Of a DNA stretch of 64,000 nt, positions 8,575-16,772 are shown one piece after another. The stretch covers positions 62,001 to 126,000 of the forward strand of contig CAYVFI010000017.1 of assembly GCA_964450955.1 (NCBI GenBank), in the 5' to 3' direction. Within the stretch, counting starts at the first letter, position 1, and each line of letters opens with the position of its first letter. The DNA is from CAYNWT01 sp964450955 (GTDB taxonomy: Bacteria > Planctomycetota > Planctomycetia > Planctomycetales > Planctomycetaceae). The notes beneath the pieces were generated by a model. That model saw only the letters and a list, made by a program, of their open reading frames with translations. It did no database searches and was not told the DNA's origin. Position numbers and translations under genes: made by a program.

Positions 8575-11500
8575 ATGACGCTCGCAGAGCTGTTGGAGAG
8601 CCGATTTCGCGCCGATACTCGTTTCCGGGGCGCCGCGTATATCTCAGACGATTGTGTCACGATCGCCCATGTAACGGCCGCTGAAATTCAGATTACCGTC
8701 GACGACGAGAGTGAGTTCGATACGGTGCTGCGCCGAAAAGAAGGCGCGACGGACATTGAGTTCGAATGCACATGTCGGCAGTTTGAACGCGGTGGTGTCT
8801 GTAAGCACCTATGGGGTTCGATCCTCGCCGCCGACAACGCCGGGTATATTGATCCGTCCAGCCGACCTGGTAATTTTCTGCCATTTCTGGCTCCGACAAG
8901 GGCGTCACGGCTAAACCTGGATGACGATCTGTACGGCGAAGATTTGCCGCCGGGTGTCATGCCAGGGTCTCCGGAAGTCGCTTTGATTGACCGTCCGCTT
9001 TGGGAAACCCAATTAGACGGACTTAGCCAGAAGATGTCTGCGAGGACCGGTGGGGCGACTCAGGTCCAGCGAGAACGCCGCGTCTTTTACGAAGTGGACA
9101 TCGAAGCCAGCCACGAAGCCGGACAGCTGGTTCTGCAAACCTCCCAACAACAGCGCCGTGCCGCGGGTGATTGGGGCAAAGTGAAGCCTTTGCGAATCTC
9201 GCCGGATCGGCTGGTTCAAATTGAAACGGCCGAAGATCGTCGGTTCCTGTCATTGCTAAGTGGTGGAGTTCCGGAACGGTCGGCGTGGCAACAAAAACAG
9301 CAGCAGTCATCAGGTGCCGCGCACAGGTTCACGGTACCTTACGAACTGGCCGCTTTGCTTGTGTCTGATCTTTGCGCAAGTGGCAAGTTGCGGTTCACTG
9401 AAGAAGAAACGCCGTTGATCTGGGACGAGGGCGAACCGTGGGAGTTTAGTCTGGTCGTCACCGATACACCTGACGACGCGGGCTACTACATGCGACCGCG
9501 AGTCGTGCGAGGCGACGACGAACTGCCTGAAGAGGACCTGCGACTGATGGTCGCTGGAGGATTTGTATTTACGCCGACCACTGTGGCTCGGCTGGACGAC
9601 TTTGACGCGTTTGACTGGATGAAGCTGCTGGATTCTACCGACGGGTTCGAAGTGCCGAAGGATTCCGGAACCGAACTGGTGGACCAGTTGTTCAAGATGC
9701 CGGCTGTGCCACGGCTGGAATTGCCAAAGGATCTGCAGCTGGAAGAGATTGAAGCCACACCTCAGCCGGTGATGACTATCTTCATGCCTGGCGGGCCAAG
9801 CTGGCGTCGTGATCAGGTGACGGGTGAAGTTGGGTTCGACTACGCCGGTTCGTTAATCCGCCATCGCAGTCGCCAACACACGGTTGTGCAGACCGCGAAA
9901 CGCCAATGCGTGACTCGTGATCGCAGTCAGGAAGCCAGTCGACTGGTTGATGTCGAGACCGCCGGTTGGAAGCCTTTGGTTGACCATGGACTTGGTCGCG
10001 ACGTTGAAATCAAGACAGGCGAACTTGCCGGTTCTGTCCGGTCGCTTATCAATCTTGGCTGGCAGGTCAGAGCCGACGGTCAGGCTGTGCAGCAGGCAGG
10101 AAAAGTGAAGTTTAAGGTGAAGTCCGACATCGACTGGTTCGACGTCGATGCTGACGTGGACTTCGACGGCAGAAAGGTTGAGTTTCCAAAACTGCTGGCC
10201 GCGCTGAAACGCGGTGACACAACCGTGCGTCTGGATGACGGTTCGCTGGGCATCATGCCTGAAGAATGGTTGGCTCAGTTTGGCCTGCTTTCCGGTTTGG
10301 GAACCAAGAACGAGGAAGGTCTGCGGTTTTCCAACAACCAGGCTGCGCTGCTGGACGCGTTGCTGACGGCTCAGGATGACGTGGATTACGACACACGCTT
10401 CATTGAACTTCGAGACCAACTGCGCGCGTTTGATGGCGTTGCGCTTCGCGACGAACCGCACGGGTTCGAAGGCGAACTTCGCGAATACCAGAAGATGGGA
10501 TTAGGCTGGCTGCACTTCCTCCGCGACTTCCGGTTTGGTGGTTGCCTGGCAGACGACATGGGACTGGGGAAAACGGTTCAGGTGTTGGCAACGCTGTCTG
10601 AGTATCACATGTCGGACTCGAAGCTACCGCCAACGTTGATTGTGGTTCCGCGGTCTTTGATGTTTAACTGGATGCAGGAATGTGAACGGTTTACTCCACA
10701 CCTTGCGGTGCTTGAGTACACCGGGCCGGATCGTGAAGAGCTGCGGCCCATGTTCCCGAAGACCAATATCATCCTGACAACGTACGGAACGCTTAGACGT
10801 GATGCGGTTGAGCTGCGTGAGATGCAGTTTAGCTACATCGTTTTGGATGAAGCGCAGACCATCAAGAATCCGGCCTCTCAGGTTGCCAGAGCGTCACGAT
10901 TGCTTAACGCACAGCACCGTATTGCGTTAAGTGGTACGCCAATTGAAAACAGTCTGGGTGACCTGTGGTCAATTTTTGAGTTCCTGAACCCCGGCATGCT
11001 GGGACGCAGTAAAGCGTTTCGAGATCACACGACGAATCCGGACGACACCAGCGGCCGCGCGATGCTGTCTCGTGGGTTGCGGCCGTTTATTCTGCGGCGA
11101 TCGAAACAGCAGGTGGCAGCTGAATTGCCGGAGAAACTGGAAGAAACGATTTATTGCGAGATGGAATCCGAGCAACGCGAACTCTACGACGAACTTCGCG
11201 TTCACTATCGCGATTCATTGCTGGGCGTCATTGCGAAAGACGGCATTAACAAGTCCCGTATGCATGTGCTGGAAGCCTTGTTGCGACTTCGACAGGCGGC
11301 GTGTCACCCGGCACTTTTGGACAAGCATGGCGAAGATGAAGCCAGTGCCAAGCTGGACTATCTTGCTCCTCGTTTGGAAGAACTCATTGCCGAAGGGCAC
11401 AAGGCTTTGGTGTTCTCGCAGTTTACATCAATGCTTAGCCTGGTAAGAAACAGGCTGGACAAGATGGAAATGCCGTACGAATACCTGGACGGACGCACGC

Positions 11501-11853
11501 GGAACCGTAGAGAGTGTGTGGAACGGTTCCAGTCGGACCCCGACTGTTGTGTGTTCCTAATCAGCCTGAAAGCTGGTGGACTGGGTCTGAACCTGACCGC
11601 CGCTGACTACGTGTTCCTGCTGGACCCATGGTGGAACCCGGCCGTCGAAGCTCAGGCCGTTGACCGAGCCCACCGTGTGGGGCAACAGCGGCCGGTATTT
11701 GCCTACCGGTTAATCTGCCGCGACACGGTCGAAGAAAAGATCGCTCAGTTGCAGAAGAAGAAACGGGACCTGGCCGACGCGATTCTGGAAGCCGATAACT
11801 CCGGAATCCTGAAGGATCTTTCCATGGAAGACCTGGAGATGCTGTTGTCGTAG
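8575..11853 (+). CDS. SWIM zinc-finger SNF2-family helicase
   Basis: About 1092 residues. Near the N-terminus is a SWIM zinc motif with Cys65, Cys67, Cys76 and His78 (CxC-x8-CxH). A long middle region has no recognised domain. From about residue 640 there is a complete SNF2/Rad54-type double RecA motor: Walker A DDMGLGKT (K666), a DEAQ box in VLDEAQTIKNP, the ALSGTPIENSLGDLW block, and the C-terminal LKAGGLGLNLTAADYV and AVDRAHRVGQ motifs. This is the HepA-like bacterial SNF2 group, which translocates on double-stranded DNA using ATP. Its task is uncertain. The start is unsure between ATG 8575 and TTG 8551. It is divergent from the kinase operon and stands alone; no defence genes adjoin it. 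Confidence 0.88.
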   Translation: MTLAELLESRFRADTRFRGAAYISDDCVTIAHVTAAEIQITVDDESEFDTVLRRKEGATDIEFECTCRQFERGGVCKHLWGSILAADNAGYIDPSSRPGNFLPFLAPTRASRLNLDDDLYGEDLPPGVMPGSPEVALIDRPLWETQLDGLSQKMSARTGGATQVQRERRVFYEVDIEASHEAGQLVLQTSQQQRRAAGDWGKVKPLRISPDRLVQIETAEDRRFLSLLSGGVPERSAWQQKQQQSSGAAHRFTVPYELAALLVSDLCASGKLRFTEEETPLIWDEGEPWEFSLVVTDTPDDAGYYMRPRVVRGDDELPEEDLRLMVAGGFVFTPTTVARLDDFDAFDWMKLLDSTDGFEVPKDSGTELVDQLFKMPAVPRLELPKDLQLEEIEATPQPVMTIFMPGGPSWRRDQVTGEVGFDYAGSLIRHRSRQHTVVQTAKRQCVTRDRSQEASRLVDVETAGWKPLVDHGLGRDVEIKTGELAGSVRSLINLGWQVRADGQAVQQAGKVKFKVKSDIDWFDVDADVDFDGRKVEFPKLLAALKRGDTTVRLDDGSLGIMPEEWLAQFGLLSGLGTKNEEGLRFSNNQAALLDALLTAQDDVDYDTRFIELRDQLRAFDGVALRDEPHGFEGELREYQKMGLGWLHFLRDFRFGGCLADDMGLGKTVQVLATLSEYHMSDSKLPPTLIVVPRSLMFNWMQECERFTPHLAVLEYTGPDREELRPMFPKTNIILTTYGTLRRDAVELREMQFSYIVLDEAQTIKNPASQVARASRLLNAQHRIALSGTPIENSLGDLWSIFEFLNPGMLGRSKAFRDHTTNPDDTSGRAMLSRGLRPFILRRSKQQVAAELPEKLEETIYCEMESEQRELYDELRVHYRDSLLGVIAKDGINKSRMHVLEALLRLRQAACHPALLDKHGEDEASAKLDYLAPRLEELIAEGHKALVFSQFTSMLSLVRNRLDKMEMPYEYLDGRTRNRRECVERFQSDPDCCVFLISLKAGGLGLNLTAADYVFLLDPWWNPAVEAQAVDRAHRVGQQRPVFAYRLICRDTVEEKIAQLQKKKRDLADAILEADNSGILKDLSMEDLEMLLS

Positions 11854-11881
11854 CCGGTTTGTCATCGCGGCCAGGAATCAA

Positions 11882-11930
11882 CAATCTGAGATTTCAAACA
11901 ATCTGAGATTTCAAATTTGGAATCTCAGAT
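11882..11930. repeat. Intergenic palindromic repeat, AATCTGAGATTTC family
   Basis: Two direct 17-bp copies of CAATCTGAGATTTCAAA occupy 11882-11898 and 11899-11915. The second copy continues into an inverted arm: ATCTGAGATT (11901-11910) pairs perfectly with AATCTCAGAT (11921-11930) around a 10-base loop. It lies between the convergent SNF2 gene and the exported protein gene. There is no T-tract, so it is not a standard terminator, though it could form a stable stem. The core is shared with the tandem array at 52445-52505. Confidence 0.8.
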
Positions 11931-12009
11931 GCGTGAACACCGATGTTAAACCAACGGCCAGGCGCAATCTCCATGCCTGCCCGGGACCTGTCGCTGTTGC
12001 GGTGTACCA

Positions 12010-13005
12010 TTATGGCAGGATCACGGCGCCCGCTGTGATTGCTGCGGCTTCGACCAGGGCCGCTTTCTTGTTAAGCGGGAGACGGTACTTTAGCTTCGGG
12101 GCACAATCGCCCGGGCGAATCCAGCCCAGCGAATAGCGCCGGCGATGGATGGGGTCGATTGCCATTTGATACGGCAATCCCAACAACTGAGTCGTCATGC
12201 GGCCCGCTGATGCGAACGGCTGGATGAGCGGATGGTACGAGTGACCGTATCGCTCAAGGGCCGGGTCTTCGAAGTAAAGCGGGTAATGATGCAGGTTTGA
12301 TGCCATCCAGTGGAACTCGATTGGAGTCCGCTCAGGACGGACGTATGTGTCGTTCCGCGAGGTGGAGAGTTTTGGTGGCAGTTCTTTGTTCCGAATTCCC
12401 TGCAACGCATAGTTGATATTTGGCCGGATCTCACGAATGTCGCGAGCTTCAAGGTCCAGTGTCGCCAGTGAATCTTCCTCGTCGGAATCGTCGTCGTCGG
12501 AACGCTCGTCGTCATCGGATTCCAGGTCGAGATCGTCATCGTCGGGATCTTCGAGATCGGGGCCATCATCGCTAAGTCCAAAGTCTTCTATATCTTTGTC
12601 AAAGCTTCTGCTTTCATCCTGGCTCCGCGTCCACGGCTTTGAGTAACCTCCGCGCCGGCCCATCGGCAGGTCGGCCAGACGTCTGGTTGGCCTGTGATAC
12701 TGATGGTATTGAGGATGAGGGGCGGCCGTGTTGGTTGCGGGCGGTTGGTTCACAACCGGCTTTGCGGTGGGCCGGAAAACGCGTTGTTGGGTCACGCGTT
12801 GGATTGGTTTGGCCACTGCCGACTTCATCGCGGCAAAACGCGACCTCCACTGCGAAACAGGCTTTACCTGCTGCGCGTTGGTTGTGGCTCCGATTGTCAG
12901 AACCGCCGCAGACAACAGCAAAGCTCGAACACACAAACGCTTAGCTTGCGTCTGGTGAGTGTTCCACCGAGTAATTTGGTGCTTCCTGAGTGATCGCAAT
13001 GTCAT
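12010..13005 (-). CDS. Exported hypothetical protein with acidic central tract
   Basis: About 331 residues from the ATG at 13005, which has a GGGAG site roughly 10 bases upstream. A TTG at 12936, just past the guaB stop, would give a compact signal peptide (CVRALLLSAAVLTIGATTNA) and is a fair alternative. After the signal comes a basic proline/asparagine-rich stretch, then a tract of almost only Asp, Glu and Ser (codons around 12460-12560), then a conserved-looking C-terminal domain rich in Tyr, His and Pro (IEFHWMASNLHHYPLYFEDP; RRRYSLGWIRPGDCAPK). I know no function; the C-terminal pattern recalls uncharacterised planctomycete exported proteins. It starts inside the end of guaB, so the two are probably co-transcribed. 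Confidence 0.7.
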   Translation of the reverse strand: MTLRSLRKHQITRWNTHQTQAKRLCVRALLLSAAVLTIGATTNAQQVKPVSQWRSRFAAMKSAVAKPIQRVTQQRVFRPTAKPVVNQPPATNTAAPHPQYHQYHRPTRRLADLPMGRRGGYSKPWTRSQDESRSFDKDIEDFGLSDDGPDLEDPDDDDLDLESDDDERSDDDDSDEEDSLATLDLEARDIREIRPNINYALQGIRNKELPPKLSTSRNDTYVRPERTPIEFHWMASNLHHYPLYFEDPALERYGHSYHPLIQPFASAGRMTTQLLGLPYQMAIDPIHRRRYSLGWIRPGDCAPKLKYRLPLNKKAALVEAAAITAGAVILP

Positions 13006-14416
13006 GCGGATGGTTCTCCCTAACCGACGCCGCTGTAATTTTGATGAACTCCGTTTCCGTACGAAGTTCTTCAATCGTCTGTGTTCCTACGTAGCCCATT
13101 CCTGACCGAAGTCCTCCGATCATTTGGTACAGCACCGGTTGCAGAGCCCCTTTGTAGGGAACCCGGCCTTCGACGCCTTCCGGAACAAGCTTCTGCCTGT
13201 CGTTTTTCTTATCGCCTTGTCGGTATCGGTCACTGCTGCCTTTCACCATGGCTCCCAGAGATCCCATGCCACGGTACCGCTTAAAGCTGCGGCCCTTGTA
13301 CAGGATCATCTCACCCGGGCTTTCATCGACTCCGGCCAGCAAACCGCCAACCATCACCGTGTACGCTCCGGCCGCAAGTGCCTTCACGATATCGCCGCTG
13401 TACCGAATACCTCCATCAGCAATCAGTGGTATACCCGATCCGGCAAGGGCCTTCGCAGCTCCGGCAACCGCCGAAAGCTGTGGCATTCCCACGCCGGAAA
13501 TGATTCGTGTTGTGCAGATCGAACCAGGACCAATCCCAACCTTCACCGCGTCTGCTCCGGCATCAGCCAAAGCCTTTGCACCTTCGCCAGTCGCCACGTT
13601 ACCGGCGATGACGTCGATGTCGTACTGCTTCTTAATCTCTTTGACCGTGTCCATCACGTTCTTTGAGTGACCATGCGCGCTGTCGACGATTAGCACGTCC
13701 ACTCCGGAATCAATCAGGCTGCCTGCGCGTTCGTAGTCGAACACACCAACGGCGGCTCCAACTCGCAGGCGACCTCGGTCATCTTTCGAAGCCCGCGGAT
13801 AACGCAGGTTCTTGTCGATGTCCTTGATCGTGATTAATCCCTTTAATCGGTATTCATCGTCCACAAGTAAAAGTTTCTCTACCTTATTCTCCAGCAGAAT
13901 CCGCTGAGCATCGCTCAAATCCGTATTTGGTGGGGCTGTAATCAGGTTTTCGCTGGTCATCACGCCAGCGATTTCTTCATCTTCGGAGTCCCGGAAGCGC
14001 AGGTCGCGGCTGGTCAGGATTCCGACCAGCTTGCCATCCACTGTGATTGGAACACCGCCGATATTGCGTTCTTCCATCATGCGAGCGGCCTCACCGACGG
14101 TCGATTCAGGTGACAGAGTCACAGGGTCCACAATGACGCCGTGTTCGCTGCGTTTGACCGCATCCACTTCCAAAGCCTGTCGTTCGACAGACATATTTTT
14201 GTGGATGATGCCGATGCCACCTTCCTGAGCCATCGCGATGGCCATGTCACTTTCGGTGACCGTGTCCATGGGGCTGCTGATCACGGGAATGCTAAGCTTG
14301 ATGTTACGAGTCAACGACGAACTCACGTCGGCCGAGGCTGGCATCACTTCGCTGTAGCGAGGAACCATCAGGACGTCGTCGAATGTGAGTCCTTCGAACT
14401 TGATGCGGTCTTCCAT
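12941..14416 (-). CDS. guaB: Inosine-5'-monophosphate dehydrogenase
   Basis: 491 residues from the ATG at 14416 (an upstream TTG at 14434 is less likely; GAGGAG lies between them). It catalyses NAD+-dependent oxidation of IMP to XMP, the committed step of GMP synthesis in the cytoplasm. Features: the N-terminal FEGLTFDDVLMVP block, two CBS domains (about residues 95-210) inserted in the TIM barrel, and the active-site loop GIGPGSICTTR whose Cys forms the covalent thioimidate. The flap and C-terminal GGLRSGMGYVGTQTIEEL segments are present. Length and order are standard. rsmA ends-to-start about 100 bp upstream on the same strand; the exported protein gene overlaps its 3' end. Confidence 0.97.
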   Translation of the reverse strand: MEDRIKFEGLTFDDVLMVPRYSEVMPASADVSSSLTRNIKLSIPVISSPMDTVTESDMAIAMAQEGGIGIIHKNMSVERQALEVDAVKRSEHGVIVDPVTLSPESTVGEAARMMEERNIGGVPITVDGKLVGILTSRDLRFRDSEDEEIAGVMTSENLITAPPNTDLSDAQRILLENKVEKLLLVDDEYRLKGLITIKDIDKNLRYPRASKDDRGRLRVGAAVGVFDYERAGSLIDSGVDVLIVDSAHGHSKNVMDTVKEIKKQYDIDVIAGNVATGEGAKALADAGADAVKVGIGPGSICTTRIISGVGMPQLSAVAGAAKALAGSGIPLIADGGIRYSGDIVKALAAGAYTVMVGGLLAGVDESPGEMILYKGRSFKRYRGMGSLGAMVKGSSDRYRQGDKKNDRQKLVPEGVEGRVPYKGALQPVLYQMIGGLRSGMGYVGTQTIEELRTETEFIKITAASVRENHPHDIAITQEAPNYSVEHSPDAS

Positions 14417-14512
14417 GGTCTTTCGTCTCCTCAATCCTGATAGCCACTTACTGTTCGAACCGGAAATGGTTCCGAGCGGCGTTCGTCTGTGGGAAATCTG
14501 CCGACTTCCTCT

Positions 14513-15448
14513 TTACTGGTCTTTGAGTCCGTTGATTGCGTCAGCCGCGTTGATTGCCTTTTGGATTCGCTTTGAAAGCGCGACAAGGCGATCGACACTT
14601 TGCGCTTCTGCCCGGGCGCTATCCGGGAATTCCATTTCGGCCAGAATGTCGCCGATGACAGACTTGTCGATTTGTTTTCGGTACATGCCACGCAGCACGC
14701 CACGCATGAGCTTGCGGCGTTGGTGAAACAGTCGTCGAACGAAATCCTGGTAGAAGTCTCGATCGCCAATCGCATTCCGGCGTTCGTGCTGTGGTCGCAA
14801 CAGGACGATGGCCGAATTGACTTTTGGTCGCGGCCAGAAAACCTGCGGGCCAAGTGTCTTCAGCACTTTCACGAAACACTGAGCCTGTAACCAGGCCGAG
14901 AGCGCGCCGTAGTGCGATGACTTCGGCTTGGCCGCCATGCGTTGGCCGAGTTCCAACTGAATTGTGATAACCATCCGTTTCCACGGCAGGTCGGTCGCGA
15001 CAAGGTTCGAAACGACCGGAGTCGCCACGTTGTACGGCAAATTCGAAACCAGCTTTAGTCGGCTATTCGGAATCGAATCCAGCTTCTCCTGAACAACCTC
15101 CATCACGGCAGGCGAAAGGGTGTTTTTGTTCTTCAGGATATCGGTCTTCAGTAGCGTGACGTTGTCCGCATGCTGCACGGCTTCCTGAGCCAGCGGGAAC
15201 ACGTTCTCATCCAGTTCGACCGACACCACATGTCCGGCTCCCTGAACAAGGAACGCCGTCATACCTCCGGTTCCGGCTCCGACTTCCAGCACAACATCCC
15301 GTTCATCAATCTCCGCGCTGCGGGCGATGAATTCGACCAGATTCACATCAATCAGAAAGTTCTGACCAAGTTCTCGGCGCGGGTTGTAGCCGTGACGCTC
15401 AAACAGCGCCATGAGGTGTGATCGAGTCTGGCGATCAGCATCTTTCAT
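14513..15448 (-). CDS. rsmA: 16S rRNA dimethyladenosine transferase
   Basis: 311 residues. RsmA (KsgA) dimethylates two adjacent adenines near the 3' end of 16S rRNA during late assembly of the small subunit. Visible are the N-terminal GYNPRRELGQNFLID segment, the SAM-binding loop LEVGAGTGGMTAFLVQ, the acidic SVELDENV turn and the catalytic NLPYNVATPV motif (NLPY). The C-terminal region has the usual FWPRPKVNSAIVLLRP block. It is somewhat longer than the E. coli enzyme at the C-terminus. Same strand as guaB downstream (97 bp gap). Upstream, 277 bp separate it from the end of the alpha/alpha-repeat gene. Confidence 0.95.
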   Translation of the reverse strand: MKDADRQTRSHLMALFERHGYNPRRELGQNFLIDVNLVEFIARSAEIDERDVVLEVGAGTGGMTAFLVQGAGHVVSVELDENVFPLAQEAVQHADNVTLLKTDILKNKNTLSPAVMEVVQEKLDSIPNSRLKLVSNLPYNVATPVVSNLVATDLPWKRMVITIQLELGQRMAAKPKSSHYGALSAWLQAQCFVKVLKTLGPQVFWPRPKVNSAIVLLRPQHERRNAIGDRDFYQDFVRRLFHQRRKLMRGVLRGMYRKQIDKSVIGDILAEMEFPDSARAEAQSVDRLVALSKRIQKAINAADAINGLKDQ

Positions 15449-15725
15449 GCGGTCAGAAAACGCGGCTGTACAATTCGCGCCCGAAAGAGTCTTGTGGTGG
15501 CTGGCTTCCCAACGACCGAGGTCGGATCAGGGGCAGCCAGAAGAAATTGATCCGACTAAGTCTATTCGGAACGCCTCGGACATTGAAGCTCCAGCGCTGA
15601 GATTGACCGAGGAATACGCGTTTCCACCGCCTTTTCCGTGGCTTTTTCGGGAGCCGATCCAGGCTGAGAACACTTAGCCGCTCACACCGGCGTCAAAACA
15701 GCCTCGGACTCCGATCGGTCAAAGA

Positions 15726-16772
15726 CTAACGCTGGTAGATCGGAAGGAACCGGTATTCCACGGCGAGGGCCAGAACGGCCATCGTGGTGGCGTAAATTTC
15801 GCCGGCCTTCTTTTCACTGCCCTGGCGTGCTCGCCAACTGCCGTCGGCCCGTTGTTCGGACAGAATCGTCTCGTACATGATCGGGCGGATGCGTTTCCAG
15901 TAATCGCCGCCGATCTTGAACATGCCAACCGTGCAGTAGTAAGCACCGTAATAGAAGTACGCATCGCTGCGCTGCAGTGGGCGATTCAGGATCTGGGTCG
16001 CCGCTCCCAGTGCTTCTTTTGAGTGGTGATCGCCGCAGACTTCCAGAGCAACGATTCCTGTTCCTGCGCGCGTTGCTGACGAACTGTGTCCGCTTTGATA
16101 TCCGAACCCGCGATTCCCCTGCGTTCGCAGGCGGCGCACGTAGGCGATCGCGTCGTCGATATTTTCTGCTGGTACGTCGCAGCCCGCATCTTTCGCAGCG
16201 CGCAAAGCTAATAGCTGCCATGCGCTGACGCTAAGGTCGCTGTCGGTACTGGTCGTGTAATAACGCCAGCCACCTTTGTGGGCCGGTTCTTTGCGATGAT
16301 TCTGAGCCGAAAGGATAAGCTTGATCGCGCGTTCCAGGCCTACCTCTACCTGCTTGGCCATTGAGTTGTCGACCATGCCGTAGACTTCCGCCAGCATGAG
16401 CGAACTAATGCCGTGGCTGTACATTGGCCCGTGGCTTCGGCCTTTGCCGACCAGCATTCCGTTAGGCTGCTGCTGAGTCAAAACCCAGCGGACGCCTCGA
16501 CTAATCTGCAGCCCGTACGGCCCTTCGTCGGGGACATGACCGGCGGCCATGAAAGCCATGATTGCCAGCGACGTGGTCGCCGTCGATTTCCCGAATCCAC
16601 CTGCCTGCCACGAACCATCCTCGTTTTGTTCCTCAGAAATATACCGCAACGCGCGGACGATGGATTCGTCGATGGCTTTTTGCCGCTGTACTTCAGCTCT
16701 GTCCTGGAACGCGAATGCAGGCGGAGTGCAGATTGTTGAGAGCACTATCGCAACGCTGATGATGCGGATCAC
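15726..16772 (-). CDS. Exported squalene-cyclase/prenyltransferase-repeat protein
   Basis: 348 residues starting at a GTG (16772) that overlaps the stop of the giant upstream gene as GTGA, so the two are translationally coupled. A signal peptide (IISVAIVLSTICTPPAFA) precedes repeated alpha/alpha-toroid blocks: ALRYISEEQNEDGSWQ, GVRWVLTQQQPNGML, GGWRYYTTSTDSDLSVSAWQ, RGFGYQSGHSSSATRAGTG and QRADGSWRARQGSE. These QW-like repeats are seen in terpene cyclases and prenyltransferases, but the acidic catalytic motif DXDD of the cyclases is not visible, so an enzymatic role is doubtful. A structural or binding role in the periplasm with its coiled-coil partner is inferred. Confidence 0.8.
   Translation of the reverse strand: MIRIISVAIVLSTICTPPAFAFQDRAEVQRQKAIDESIVRALRYISEEQNEDGSWQAGGFGKSTATTSLAIMAFMAAGHVPDEGPYGLQISRGVRWVLTQQQPNGMLVGKGRSHGPMYSHGISSLMLAEVYGMVDNSMAKQVEVGLERAIKLILSAQNHRKEPAHKGGWRYYTTSTDSDLSVSAWQLLALRAAKDAGCDVPAENIDDAIAYVRRLRTQGNRGFGYQSGHSSSATRAGTGIVALEVCGDHHSKEALGAATQILNRPLQRSDAYFYYGAYYCTVGMFKIGGDYWKRIRPIMYETILSEQRADGSWRARQGSEKKAGEIYATTMAVLALAVEYRFLPIYQR

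Noticed and set aside
12413..12646. Serine/arginine-rich plus-strand open frame
   Set aside because: It is the complement of the Asp/Glu tract of the exported protein at 12010-13005.
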